From contig NC_081414.1 of the NCBI RefSeq assembly GCF_030272615.1, positions 50,065,136 through 50,129,135 of the forward strand: a stretch of 64,000 nt of DNA, read 5' to 3'. The stretch comes from Cryptomeria japonica (Eukaryota > Streptophyta > Pinopsida > Cupressales > Cupressaceae). Both the position numbers and the translations under genes were made by a program. The notes under the pieces were generated by a model, which was not told the DNA's origin, made no database searches, and worked only from the letters and a program-made list of their open reading frames with translations. This document shows positions 44,240-55,496 of this stretch, one piece after another. Every line of letters starts with the position of its first letter. Positions within the stretch are counted from its first letter, which is position 1.

Positions 44240-44660
44240 CAGTGTTCCACAGAGATGTGTCCCCCCCCAAAAAACTCACGTCTCTTGTAGGGGGACGTTT
44301 CCGAGACTTGGGGACTTGGCGGAAATGGCCCCCCACAACATCACCACTTCTGCCACCTCTGGCAGGTACGTCGCTGGGTTGCTTGCTATATGTCACATGC
44401 CGTTACATACTGATTGCAACCTTTAACTTCATGAAAATTAGTTGGCCTTTCATGGGACACTCACAGAGATGTTATATTGCAGATTTTGCCTCGAAGATTT
44501 CAATTCACCTCTATTTTTTTTATCAGCACCACCCCCCCCACCACCACTCCGCTGCCGTCCCCCCACCGTCCCCTTGCCATTTCCAAATTTAGGCCCTTGG
44601 TCCCCCATCCTCATGTCACCCCACCTCCCCGCCAGGAGACTCAGTGGAACATTGTTTTTT
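44240..44660. mobile_element. Possible small DNA transposon relic, C/G-rich
   Basis: GTTCCACAGAG near 44,243 and its near inverted partner CTCAGTGGAAC at 44,640-44,650 bound a C-rich segment with runs of CCCCCC. Terminal inverted repeats of about 11 bp with one mismatch are suggestive, but no target duplication was found. Confidence 0.35.
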
Positions 44661-44827
44661 ATGGACCAAGCTGTATTAGAGCAGTTTTGTATAGCCTGTA
44701 TTTGTGGGATTTTACAGCAGTTGCTGATTATTTTGTTTTATGCTCACTGCAAGGTCTAGTGGGAGGGGAAAAATAGTATCTGTTGAGCCTTAAATCAGAA
44801 CAAGATGGTGGTTGAGAACAAGTAGAA

Positions 44828-45090
44828 TCTGTGTTACATGGAGACACATCCCCACCACACCCCTCAGATCTGAGTCCCTGTCCCCTTGGGTGTTTTGGGA
44901 TGGCGGGATGGCAAGGGATGTCCCTTGGCTCCCCCCTTGAAGCAAATTCGAGAAATTTCTTGGAAATGCATTCCATTTTAGGGGACGGCGGAAAACAGTT
45001 AGGGGACACCTGGCCATCCCTAAGGTGTCTGGGAATGTCTTAGACGTCCCTTGGCCATCCCGGGGATGGGTAGGCGTCCCCTACAACAAA
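44828..45090. repeat. C/G-rich repeat related to 44,240-44,660
   Basis: Begins GTTACATGGAGACACATCCCC, similar to GTTCCACAGAGATGTGTCCCC at 44,243. It contains repeated GTCCC and GGCCATCCC words. Probably the same kind of element, ends not defined. Confidence 0.35.
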
Positions 45091-45616
45091 ACAATTTTTT
45101 ATAATTAAAAAGAAAAGAAACCTCTATAACATAAAAAAACTGTTAAATATATCATGATAGCATTATAACAACAGTATAACATGACAGCATTATAACAGCA
45201 GCAATAAATGTATATTGACAGTCGTATAACATCAATTAAATTAATCATGACAGCAGTGATAGCAACAACTGTAGCATAACAGCAATAAATATAACATGAT
45301 TCAGATTCATAGTTAATGATATAAGTTATATAACAGTTAACACTAACAGCAATAATTTGGATTTCTGATTTTATTTTTCAAAGAAGTCTCAAACTTCAAA
45401 ATTCTTGATATGGTATTAGAGTCAGTTATTATTGTCAGTTGCAAAATAGATTAAAGGTGCATTGGCCATGGTCTGGTACAGTGTGGTATTGTGTGAGAAG
45501 TGCAAGCAAATTATTTCTTTGTAGAATGTGGTTTGCATGCAGGCTTTTGTGGACATCATCCAACATCATTTTAATAGTGGAATGTTATATTGCTGTTCAT
45601 TAACTTGTAGAAATCT

Positions 45617-45685
<69 letters not shown>

Positions 45686-45949
45686 TTTTTCAAAATTTCA
45701 TATATTGCCACCCCCAAAAAATGGCCCTCGGACTACCATCCCCAAAATGTGCCCCGTTGCCCTCCCATTCCCATTTTGGAAACGCTATGGAAAATGGATT
45801 AGAATGGTAAGAGATGGAGAATATGATGGGGAAATTCCTCTTAGAAAGTTGAAAGAAGATGTTGCAAGGGTTTAGTGTTGAAGAGAAGGTAGGTAGGACA
45901 TAAAATCTGATGCTTGTTTTGATAGACAAATTAGTAATTTCAAAGGAAC
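45091..45949. other. AT-rich DNA with CT/AT microsatellite
   Basis: Contains imperfect 'CATGACAGCA/ATAACAGCA' repeats at about 45,120-45,350 and a (CT)n(AT)n microsatellite at about 45,617-45,679. No gene was recognised. Confidence 0.5.
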
Positions 45950-46200
45950 TTGAAGAAGAATGAAGAGAATCCAAGAGACAAGAACAAGAGCAAGGAGAGT
46001 CTCCATCTAAGAGGTTCTTCAAAGTTGAGGCAAAAATCAATAGTCAGCCCTATGATGGCGAGATTAGTGTAGAGAACCCAATCAGTGAGTCTCTCTCAAA
46101 TGGAGGTTTAGTTCAATCTTCACAATATCTCTCCCCATCAACAAATTTCTTTTGCATGGTTGAAATTCTTTGAGCAAGTTGTAGTCAGTGTACAATGCTT
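45950..46200 (+). pseudogene. Gypsy gag N-terminal relic
   Basis: A broken frame reads FKVEAKINSQPYDGEISVEN, then after damage QISFAWLKFFEQVVVS. It resembles the gag relic at 34,640-35,560 and the plant gypsy 'KVEARIDIPxYDG' start. It stops just before the LTR at 46,250. Confidence 0.5.
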
Positions 46201-46249
46201 AGTATTACGTTTCAATAATATTGGCTATCTAATTAATGTATTAATTGTT

Positions 46250-46514
46250 TGTTGGCTTTGAGTGGTTATAAGCGTTGGTTGGTTAATGGTTGTGTTCCTC
46301 TTGGCAACCATCGGTCTTTTAAATAGATTGTGTTTCATCAAGGAAAGCGGTATGATCTACTCGAATCAACTCCGATCTTTGGCTGACTATCTCTGGTCTT
46401 CTTTTGTAATAATTTCATGTGCGAATAAAGATGTATTTTACTCTTGTATCTGGTATGCATTATCATCTTTATTATTAATTCATGTATTTATTTTATTAGA
46501 TAGAGTAGTAAACA
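46250..46514 (+). repeat. 5' LTR remnant of the older gypsy element
   Basis: TGTTGG start, GTAAACA end (younger element: GGGGCAAACA). About 265 bp against 304 bp. Similarity to the younger LTR is weak in the middle; the call rests on the ends and the adjacent primer site. Confidence 0.6.
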
Positions 46515-46516
46515 TT

Positions 46517-46529
46517 TGGCACTATTGTC
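46517..46529 (+). other. Decayed tRNA-Asp primer-binding site
   Basis: TGGCACTATTGTC differs from TGGCGCCGTTGCC at four sites, all transitions of C to T or G to A. Confidence 0.65.
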
Positions 46530-47036
46530 TTAAAAGAAATCGGGTCAAATTAGAGAGATTCATGCCCTTGGATCCCAATAAAGGAGAGAAGAGGCCACAA
46601 GGTGGTCAAGAGCATGAGATCAGGTGATATTTAAGGATCATTGAACAAAAGGAATGAAGGAGAAGATTACGAGAAACACTTGAGGAAAATACAACTGGAT
46701 GATTCCCATGTTGAATTCTTTTCCAAGAATGTTGTCAAGTTGAAAAGTCAAGACAACATTCTCTAAACAAGGGAAGTTGGGAGACGAAGTCAATTTCCTT
46801 CACAAAATTGTATGAGAATAGCCTTTGGGGTATTAAGATAATGTTGATTAAAGGAGAAGAAGTGGAGCTAAGGGTGTATAAAAGAAACTCTGAAGGCAAA
46901 ACAAGTGCATGGAAGGTTGAAGCCGAGGGAAGAGTTGAGGATTCCTGAGGCTGAAGGTGTGATAGAAGTACCAAAACCTGCTAATCAAAAATCTTAAGCA
47001 AGCATATTCCAAGTACAAGGTTTGCATTAGAATAAA

Positions 47037-47745
47037 ACCATGGCAAGCTCTAGTGGAGAAAAGCAAAAGTTGCCCAAGTTTACAGGCAGTGAATCGGAGT
47101 ATCCCATTAGGCATTGCAAGACTTGCGAAACAATTTGGACAATAAATGGCCAAGATAAAACAATTTGACTATGATCTTTTCTAGCCACCTTGCAAGGTAT
47201 AGTGATTGACTACTATATAGAAATTGATCAAGCCTCCATAAATACATGGGAGAGATTAAAGACAACCTTTGAAAGAGAGTTTAAATTGCTTTGTGATGGT
47301 AATGAAATAGTAGCAGAAATGTACAGTACAAAACAAGGGAAGCACAAAAATGTACAAGCTTATAATCGTAGACTTAAAGAATTGCTAGAAAATTGGAATC
47401 AAAACTGATAGGCGGTCTGACAAAGTGGTGGTTCATTGAAGGTTTACTTTTGTCATTAAGAAAAAAGATGATAGTACCACCTTTGTCTTATTCTGAAGCC
47501 TACAATTAGGCAATGGACATATAAAGTGAAGATAAAATGTCCCTGGATAGTAAAAAAAACAAAGGAACATGGAATTTCAGATGATAATGATGACAATGAA
47601 TCGAGAATAGTACAAACACTTTGGAGGGACCTGCTTTGAATGATGAAAAAATTGAAAGTAGAGAAAGAAACCAACAAAGAAACTAACTGACAATGGTGTA
47701 CGAAGTGCAAAATTGAGGGGCTCACAAAAGGTGTTTTAAAACTTA
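47037..47745 (+). pseudogene. gag relic of the older gypsy element
   Basis: Starts MASSSGEKQKLPKFTGSESE, then HCKTCETIWTINGQDK, two stops, ATLQGIVIDYYIEIDQASIN, TWERLKTTFEREFKLLCDGN and EIVAEMYSTKQGKHKNVQAY. This matches the capsid-like domain of the younger element residue block by residue block (CETIW, ATLRGVAIDWY, DDNEIVVEIYGTKQ). Frame 47,190-47,408 is the best-preserved part; frameshift and stops follow. A WCTKCKIEGLTKG remnant of zinc knuckle 1 sits near 47,695, with its His lost, just before the foreign insert. Confidence 0.82.
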
Positions 47746-47759
47746 TTGCAATTTCCTTC

Positions 47760-48039
47760 TTTGCTTCCTTCTAGAAGCCTTTCTTTGCTTTATTTCCCTT
47801 TATCCATGCTAGGCAAACTTCCTTTCTTGTTTTAATTGTTTTTTTTGATGTGCCTTGGTTTTGTGTTTTAATTCACCTTAACTCTTTGCCAAGCTTTTCT
47901 TCATACTAGGTGAATTGTTCTTGCTTTTCTTGCTTTACTTTGACTTTACCAAGTTCAAAATTTTCAAATTCTTCTCAAGTTGGGCGAATTTCACGTGCTT
48001 TGTTTTTTTCACCTTGCGTTATTCCCTTTCCACCCTTAT
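47760..48039. other. Left end of foreign insert in the older gypsy element
   Basis: T-rich sequence with CTTTC/CTTGC words. No domain. Confidence 0.35.
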
Positions 48040-48420
48040 GGCAGACTTTGCAAGTGTCTACGCAAGATTTACCATGGGGTAGTGCGGACTTTGCAAGTGT
48101 CCAACGAATATTTCAATGATGCCTAGGGCGGACTTTGTATGTGCTTGCGTATAACTGCCAACCTAGAGAGGGCGGACTTTGCACATGCACACGTATAATT
48201 TGGCATAGGGAGGGTAGACTTTGCACAAAGCCACGTAAGATTCCACTATGGCGGACTTTGCGTATTGGCATGTAACTTTTCAACATGGCATAGACAAACT
48301 TTGTATGTGCACCCGTATGATTGCCCACCTAGAGGGAGGACTTTGTATGAAGTCACGTATAATTGCCAATCTGCCATGAGTGGACCTTGCATAGTGCCAC
48401 GTAACGTTTTACATGCCTTG
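48040..48420 (-). repeat. Degenerate minisatellite with GCGGACTTTGC core
   Basis: About eight units share (G)CGGACTTTG(C/T) followed by a short variable part and ACGTATAATTGCCA-like words, spaced about 40-60 bp. It lies inside an LTR-like segment whose sense strand is minus. Confidence 0.75.
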
Positions 48421-48991
48421 GTCTTCAAAATTTTTTCCTCTTTCTTCCTGATTTTGGTTTTAGAAAGCCATTTCTTACAGATCTTTAACTTAGCTTTTTA
48501 GGAATGCATCTTTTGTATTCGAAAGCCATCTCACAATTGGTCCGTTCTGGATGAATTGTTCCAATCTGACACTTCTTCTGACCTTGAAGCCATCCATGAT
48601 CAAAAAATGCAAAAAATCAATGTTAGGAAAAAACAACTTTCTATTTTTAGAAAAAAAGTAGGTTGAAAAAGCAGGTTCCTGGATTGGCCCCAAAATGCCA
48701 AAAACAAAACTTTCTAACTTTAGAAAAAAGCAAGTTGTCAGAATTGACCCCGAGAAATTGTGATTTTACTCCTTCAACCCATCTGAGCCCATTTGCAGCA
48801 TCAAAACATTGATTTGACCATTCCTTCACTTTCTGACTTTTGTGCCCTTCCCCAAATTTCACGAAACTTGACTCATTTCCGAGTCTTAGAGATCGGAGAC
48901 CTATGATGCCAAAACTCTAATCTAAAAGCAAAAACAGAAAAAGAGGGGGTCCCCATTTGCAATGGAGCGATCCGTGATTACATCACAATAG
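48421..48991 (-). repeat. LTR 5'-end relic, related to the hairpin-LTR family
   Basis: On minus from 48,991: TATTGTGATGTAATCACGGA then TCGCTCCATT and AATGGGGACCCCCTCTTTTT. This aligns with the starts of the LTRs at 58,292 and 61,951 (TGTTGTGACC...CGCCCCATT...AATGGGGACCC). The downstream array is the GCGGACTTTGC type instead of hairpins. Confidence 0.65.
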
Positions 48992-51250
48992 GAAGCAAGG
49001 TAGGATTAGTTCCTAAAACTTCTAGGACCGACTTTCCTAAAGTTTTCTGCAACCTGAATTGTGGTCTGATTTGGCATGAAGATCCAAAGGCTTGTCCTAA
49101 GTCTGAGTTTATATGCAAGTTTCCCACTTGTTGTCATAGATCCAAGTTTCACAGACACCTTCCAAGCTTCAAACTTCAAAAGCAAAGAATCATGAACTTC
49201 TTCTAAGGATATAATTCATGGAACAACAAAGTGCAAATCATTGGTTCAAGTTCCGTGGCCTTTTTTTTCAATTTTTTAAGTCAAAGCATATAAGGCTAAA
49301 ATCAAGTTCAATGACCTAGTCAATGAACCACCAAGTGGAGAGTCTCAAATTGAAATTTTAAATGCTAAAGGGCTATGAATGCAAACTAAGGGGGTCCATG
49401 AACTACATTGCCATCAAAATGAGATCCTTCCAAAAAAGAGGAAGCAAAGTGGTTTAGTCTCACTAAGTGTGCTTAAAAGGGAAATGTGGACTGAATTCAA
49501 TTGTAGGTCAAATAGGAAGGGGTATTTGAAATACTAACTCCAGAAACCCTTGAGATAATAAAGCCACTTGTCCTTGCAGGTCCATACCACCAATGGAGCA
49601 ACAAGATGGAAATCCGGAACACAAGGTTGAAGTTATGATCACAATGAGTAGCATTTTCCAGAGAGGAGCCTGGAGCAAAGGATCATCCGAAGGAGCCCAT
49701 AACTCGGGCATTTCTAGATAGCGTTTCCAAGTGGGCGAAAAGATTACCAAGACAAAAGAGGAAATACAAGATCAAAATTCTGAAGGTGATGTCTTTCTAA
49801 AGAAGATTGAAAGTAACATGCTCACAGAAATGAAGAATTCTATAAGCACCTGAAGATATCAATGGACATGTGCCAATCACGAACATGCTATAGAGTTGTA
49901 GGATGAACGTGCCATAGAGATGGAGATGAAGTATTGAGAACCACTATCACAATCCAGAGGATGTCTTTTTCCAGAATTCTAGAAAACAGTGATTGATTCC
50001 AGAGAAATGTTGTGGAAAGCATACAAAAACAAAAAACTGGCAGTTGGATATGACCAAAAAATGATTTATTGTAAAAAGGGGAAATTTATTTATTGTAAAA
50101 TAATAATATTTTGTCTAAATTAAAGCAATATTATAAAGCCAAGTATCATTATTCTATCAAGAAGGTTAGTTATTTATCCAGTTGGCAGTTTTGTCCTTTT
50201 GTGACAAAAAGTTGTTATTTTGCCTCTAGAAGCGTGTTAACTTTTGTCTTGTAGTGGAAACAGTTAGAAAGTTGTTAGAATCATTAAATGAAGTTGTCCA
50301 AGGTTTCTAGAAGGAAGATTTGAGCCATTGAATGGATTTAATCCTGGTCGTTGATGTAAAATGTAATATCGATAAAAGGCCAGTGCCTCTCTCATTTTAA
50401 TTATTAGAATTAGATTTATAGTAGCAGCAGCCAACAAGTAGAATTAGAGTAGAGTAGGAGTTACTAAACAAAGATTTTTGTACCAGTAGTTGAAGCAAAT
50501 GTATAAACCATTGAAGTATGGTGTTTTACCAGTTGCCTTCTCTTGTTTGCATGGTTTCTTTTATCAAGTTAGTTAAGGTTCAATGATTTTAATGGTGAAG
50601 TGTGAGGATATTTGATCGATTTCTGGTTCATTTCGTTGGGGATTTGCTGATGTAAGTTCTTGTGCATCGTTAGTCTGAGCCTATTATTGCTATTAGTTCA
50701 ATTTTGGATATTTATTTGAGTTGTGCTAGAATTGGGTACTTAATGTATATTCATGGTCTGGAAATCTTTCATTTTCCTTTGGAGATTGCACTATTTTTGT
50801 GGCGTTGTGAGTTTATGCCTGGTTAAGTAGGAATTTGTTTATGTGAGAAATCTGTGTATCTACAACATCAACCATTACTATCATTGTCGCTAGATTCCCT
50901 AAACCTATCCCATTGTTTTTTTATTTTAATCAGTTTGAGAAGTGAAGCATCAATTAGATTGCCATATTAGATGCAAATTTAGCTTGTTAGATGCATAAGT
51001 CCCTTTGTGATTAACAACAAATCACATCGACATTGAGTTATCCTAAGTACAGTCAAGACCCAACATTCAAAACCTTGAAGTCATCTCATTTGATCAAGTC
51101 CTACAGCATATGAGATTTCCTTATTCAAGAGAGAATAGGATATACTCCATATATTTTATTTTGCGTTGACAAAAGTGCAAACTTCTCCATCAACACAACC
51201 TTTAGGCCCTTCTTTGTACGAATTTGGGGTGAACTTAAATGAGTTTTTAA
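48992..51250 (+). other. Foreign LTR-type DNA, no coding
   Basis: Contains a TATA-like CGATAAAAGG near 50,371 and LTR-like text around 50,380-50,870, but ends and partner LTR were not identified. No domain. Frames at 49,508-49,750 and others are not recognised. Confidence 0.4.
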
Positions 51251-51579
51251 GATTTTCTTGAAGTTTGCTAGATTTCAAATTTCTTCCTTGAAATTTGGCA
51301 AATTGTGTGACTATGCCTATACCCATGTGTGGAGAAAGAATGACTATGGGGTGCAAAAGCAAAAGTCAAGAGAGCCATGGCAAAAGAATGATAGTGTTCT
51401 AATGAGAAGACAAATGTTACCACAATACCCATCACGATGACAGATCTTTTGCGAAGCACATCTCAATTAAAGAACACAATTACTACTACAAAAACAAGTA
51501 AACAACAAAGAGGGATAAGCCAAGAAAAAGCCAAAGATACAATAGTGGAACCTCCATAGTACACTAAGCAAGTAATTGG
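51251..51579 (+). other. Older gypsy element resumes; knuckle region not clearly readable
   Basis: Frame 51,258-51,440 includes KLCDYAYTHVWRKNDYG, which could be a badly damaged CCHC knuckle. Not convincing alone. Confidence 0.35.
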
Positions 51580-52150
51580 TCACATGTTGCTAATGGCTAA
51601 CATGACGAAAAGACCAATAGTAGACATGGAAATCCTTAGGAGAACCCTTACGAATACAATTGCTGGTGGAGGAATAGGAGTGAATGTACTTCTTGAAGAT
51701 ACATGGAAGAGTCTCGAGAAACCTACCATTTGACCACCAACATTTCAATTGCTGGGTGGTGATCAACAGGTGATCAAATTGTTAGGGGTTCTAATGGGCC
51801 TGATGGTACAAATAGGAACTCAATTGTTTTTGTTGAATTTTGTTGTCATTTCCTTGCATAGAAGGCATATGATGCATTGTTGGATTGGGGATGGCTGATA
51901 GCTGCCAAAGCCAGCTACAACTGGAAAAAAAATACAATATTTATTGAGAATAAGGGAAGACAATATGTAATATATTTGAGGAATCAAGCTGTGAGTGAGG
52001 AAACGACTTCTTTAGATTCAAATTTAGACTAAGGGGAAATTTAGTTGGAAGAAGAAAAAGGGCTTGTGGAGTCAAACAGAGGAGACGTAGATCTGAAACA
52101 TTGCTCTAAAAATGAAACTAGTTCCCTTAATGAACTATTTCATTGGTAGC
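51580..52150 (+). pseudogene. Protease relic of the older gypsy element
   Basis: Reads VDMEILRRTLTNTIAGGGIG then VNVLLEDTWKSLEKP, next IGTQLFLLNFVVISLHRKAY, DALLDWGWLIAAKASYNWKK and NTIFIENKGRQYVIYLRNQA. It is co-linear with the younger element's protease. The catalytic Asp is replaced (IAGGG for IVDGGS) and G-R-G-W-L is D-W-G-W-L, so it is inactive. It keeps Trp at the two positions where the younger copy has TAG stops. The frame ends near FHW before a stop at 52,148. Confidence 0.8.
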
Positions 52151-52539
52151 AGCTAGAAGACTATGACCTATTGCAACTAGATTGTAACATTATCCAAATC
52201 ATGGAAGCTGTGAAGGGTAAGAAAGAAAAGGAAAAGATACAAGGGGACTGCTCAACATCTACAAATCATACATTTCTGCCTAAGTACATGGAATAAAAAG
52301 AAGAGAATGCAAGGTTAGATGAGACATCATCATATAATTTTAAGAGAAGTAAATATATAAGGTATAAAAAACCCTTGGCAAGGAAATGAAATTTGGGAGA
52401 GGAAGAAAGTCAGAAACTATAATGTTATTAGTAGTTTTCTGGATTGAGCTCTATATAGTTTTTTCTCATCAATGTTTCGAATAATATTGCATGATCCATC
52501 ATCAGTATGAAAAAACATAGAGAACATAATTCATAATGT

Positions 52540-53310
52540 TGGTGATGATTGGAACCCTAGTGCTAAAAACTTCAGAATTAAAAAATTTCCTAGAATATAA
52601 GGACGTTTTTGCATGGACCTTTAAGGATATTAAAGGAGTACCTCTAGAGTTGTGCATCCACCAAATTTCCATAGTACTGGGAGCATAGCTAGTAAGAAAG
52701 AGACCATATTGGATGAATTAGAATTATGTAGCTAAGGTTTAGGAAGAAATAAATAAACTGCTAGAAGCAAAAATTATCTTCAAGGTGCAAACTAGTGAAA
52801 GGGTATCATCCATGGTCATCTCACTAGAGGAGTCCAAGCAATTCAAAATATGTGAAGACTTTTGAAGTCTTAAAATGTTGACTATTAAAGATCCGTTTCC
52901 ATTTCCATTCACAAATTGTATTCTTGAAAAATTATTAGGACACAAGATATACTCCTTTATGGATGGATTCTCTAGCTACGATAAGTTTTGTCGAAGAAGA
53001 TAAACTAAATGCTACTTTTGTAGTAGAAGATGGAGCATTTGCATACAACATAATGCCATTTAGATTATGCAAGGCTCTTGGAACCTTTCAAAGAATAATT
53101 TTGCATATCTTGGACAAGATGTTTGTAGGAAATTTTAGAGCCTTCTTAGATGGCTGGTCAATCTATAGTGACCAGGAAACACATTTAAAAACCCTAGTGG
53201 AATGCATGGAACAATTGAGATTAGTAAGACTACCCTTAAATAAAAAAAAATGCCAATTCATGGTTTCTCAAGGCAAGCTCCCAGGGCATATTCTCTACAA
53301 AGCTAGATAA
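52540..53310 (+). pseudogene. Reverse transcriptase relic of the older gypsy element
   Basis: Around 52,950 the YSFMDGFSSYDK motif (normally 'YSFMDGFSGYNQI') is in one frame. The next frame (52,963-53,310) carries TFVVEDGAFAYNIMPFRLCK, TFQRIILHILDKMFV and FRAFLDGWSIYSDQETHLKT. The catalytic F-x-D-D box reads FLDGW, so the second Asp is lost. LNKKKCQFMVSQGKLPGHIL follows as in other gypsy RTs. The domain order and spacing are normal for the family apart from frameshift and stops. RT would copy element RNA into DNA. Confidence 0.85.
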
Positions 53311-53755
53311 AAAATAGACCCAGATAAAGTAAGGGTGATTGTAGAAATGGAAGCTCCAAAAGACATCACAAGGGTTAGATCATTCTTAGAACATGATGTT
53401 TACTATCAAAGGTCCATCAAGAATTTTGCCTAGGTATCACATCCATTGGATGTGGAGACAAGGAATGCGGTAGCATTTGTATGATCAAAAGAACAAGAAA
53501 GAGCCTTAAACAAATAAATGGTACATCTAATTAGTTCCCCAATTTTAGCATATTCAAATTGGACTAAATAATTCCATGTTCATGTAGATGCATACAACTT
53601 CGCATTGGGAGCTACATTGACACAAGTTGGACCACAAGGGCTCAATCACCCAGTGTTCTTTGCAAGCAAATCTATTATGAAGTACTGGACGCAACTAGAA
53701 CACCATAGAGAGAGAAGAATTGGGTATGGTCTACTTAGTGCAAAAGCTGGGTATG
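53311..53755 (+). pseudogene. RNase H N-terminal relic of the older gypsy element
   Basis: Broken frame with IDPDKVRVIVEMEAPKDITR, RSFLEHDVYYQRSIKNFA, then SSPILAYSNWTK and FHVHVDAYNFALGATLTQVG and HPVFFASKSIMKYWTQLEHH. These are the RT thumb/connection and start of RNase H ('FHVHVDASNxAIGATL'). Truncated near 53,755. Confidence 0.78.
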
Positions 53756-54823
53756 GTAATTAATTGAAGCTTAAATAAGCAATTACAAATGACGTTTCTA
53801 AAACAAAAATGATCATGAACAAAAGCAATAATAGAAAGTTTTTAAAACTAACTAAAGGACATAAATGACCATTATATGCTAAATATTAACAATATTACTT
53901 TAATGCCCTCCCTTAATGGTTATTCTACTAACTACACCAAGTTGGCCCCTAAATTTTACATACATGTCCGGGCTCTGTTGATGTGTCTTTTGTACACGAC
54001 CAAACACAGAATAAAATACCTAAAGGTACCTTATCCTCTCTTGAATAAAGCTTCCCCGAATGCTGAAGATCTTGCAGAAGGATCAATCGGAGTAGCTCCA
54101 AGGTTCTGATTGTAGGTTCTCTATGTGTAGATAAGCTCTTGTGGTATGATGTGATTTTGCTGGAATCACAAGGGGACTTACATTCGATGATCTGAGCGTC
54201 TGATTTGCTTTGGATATTACTGGAACGTGGAATTTCACCGGCCCTTGATTAAAAGGAAAAAGGATAAGGGTTTGAATGGGATCTATTTCTAACACTAAGA
54301 ACGTAAGAGCAATGAATGACCTTCGATGAAATTCTAACTAAGTCTTGCTTTGACATCCTAGGATCATCTCCACAAGATTAGTGCGATCTTCTAAGGAAAG
54401 CTTTATGATGTTTAGATCACCGCTACAAGCATGGACACCGTCAGGTTGATGCATATCAATGAAGAAGCGATAATTGAAGTTAAGTTTAAGCTGAATGATT
54501 CCAATTGACTACGCAAGGCAAGTCCGCAATCAACAAACCGCTAGTAGTATGGATATATGAATTTCACCGTTGATCATACAAATTTCTTCCATTCACCTAA
54601 TAACATGAAATCAAATTTGAGAAGTATAGAGACCATGCAAATTGTTGAATCGACCCGTAGAATTCACCATTTCTTCAATGAAGTTTACAAGTCTTTTGCA
54701 ACAATATCTTGGCAACAATCTTTGGCTTCTCTTTCTACTCTACTCTAACTATTTCCTACTCTTTGACTATTCACTATTAACTCACTATTAACCTTTACAA
54801 ATGAGGAGCCAAGGCTTTATATA

Positions 54824-54835
54824 GAGAGCCCTTTA
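54824..54835 (-). promoter_or_regulatory. TATA-like box in the minus-strand LTR
   Basis: Minus strand reads CTCTATATAAAGCC, aligned with GCTATATATACCC at about 61,290 in the plus copy. Confidence 0.5.
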
Positions 54836-55496
54836 CAAATTGATGGCTCTGATTGACTTAGAATCAATGGCTAAGATTAAAGGATAGAAACCCTAATTAG
54901 GGTTTGTTATAACAAACTTCCTTAGCCAATTAGAAAATTACATTCCCGGAGTGAGGACAATAGGAAGCAGGGGTAGGTACATTGAAGTTTGTGCCGCCTC
55001 TGATAAATTAGGTACATTGAATCTGGTCATGCTGAGGTGGACCAATCCGACCAAAGGAATGATGACTGGGATGCCACCTTGCCTAATGCTGGTGACTTGG
55101 TTGATCCTTCTCTGTCTTTGACATGATGAATGATGTACTTGCTTTGCTTGATGAGGCTTCCTTATTGTCAAGTCTTCCTTCTCCAGGAGCATATCTCGTC
55201 GTGAAGTCTTGTCAACTCCTTTATTTGTCATCATGTGGTTCCTTAGTGTGGTGAAGTGAAGGTTTTGGCAACTTCTTGAACGCATGTAGTCTTTCAATGC
55301 TTCAAAACACCTTGAGTCCACCTTTATGCTTTTGGAATGTCCTTGATGAGGATGGACTGGAAAAGGTCGTCCTTGTCCTGGCCTGGTCTCCTCCCATTTG
55401 CAAAACAAACCAAAAGATGATTAAGCACATATGACATATTCATTTCAACATAGCATTTTCCACCTTAAATCATTAATGAGAAGACATCAAAATAGA

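Larger units (their letters stand above)
46250..53755 (+). mobile_element. Older autonomous-type Ty3/gypsy relic, interrupted
   Basis: Has a 5' LTR-like segment (46,250-46,514), a decayed tRNA-Asp primer site, gag (47,037-47,745), protease (51,580-52,150) and reverse transcriptase/RNase H remnants (52,540-53,755). gag and protease are clearly related to the element at 35,761-41,515. The middle (about 47,760-51,250) is foreign LTR material. The right end is cut off where the minus-strand hairpin LTR begins; no 3' LTR was found. It shows what the non-autonomous element lost. Confidence 0.75.

Noticed and set aside
46262-46627. 121-codon frame
   Set aside because: It spans the LTR and primer site of the older gypsy element, so it is not a gene.
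54938-55408. 156-codon minus-strand frame in the giant LTR
   Set aside because: Not open in the plus copy, no recognisable domain, and it lies in conserved non-coding LTR sequence.
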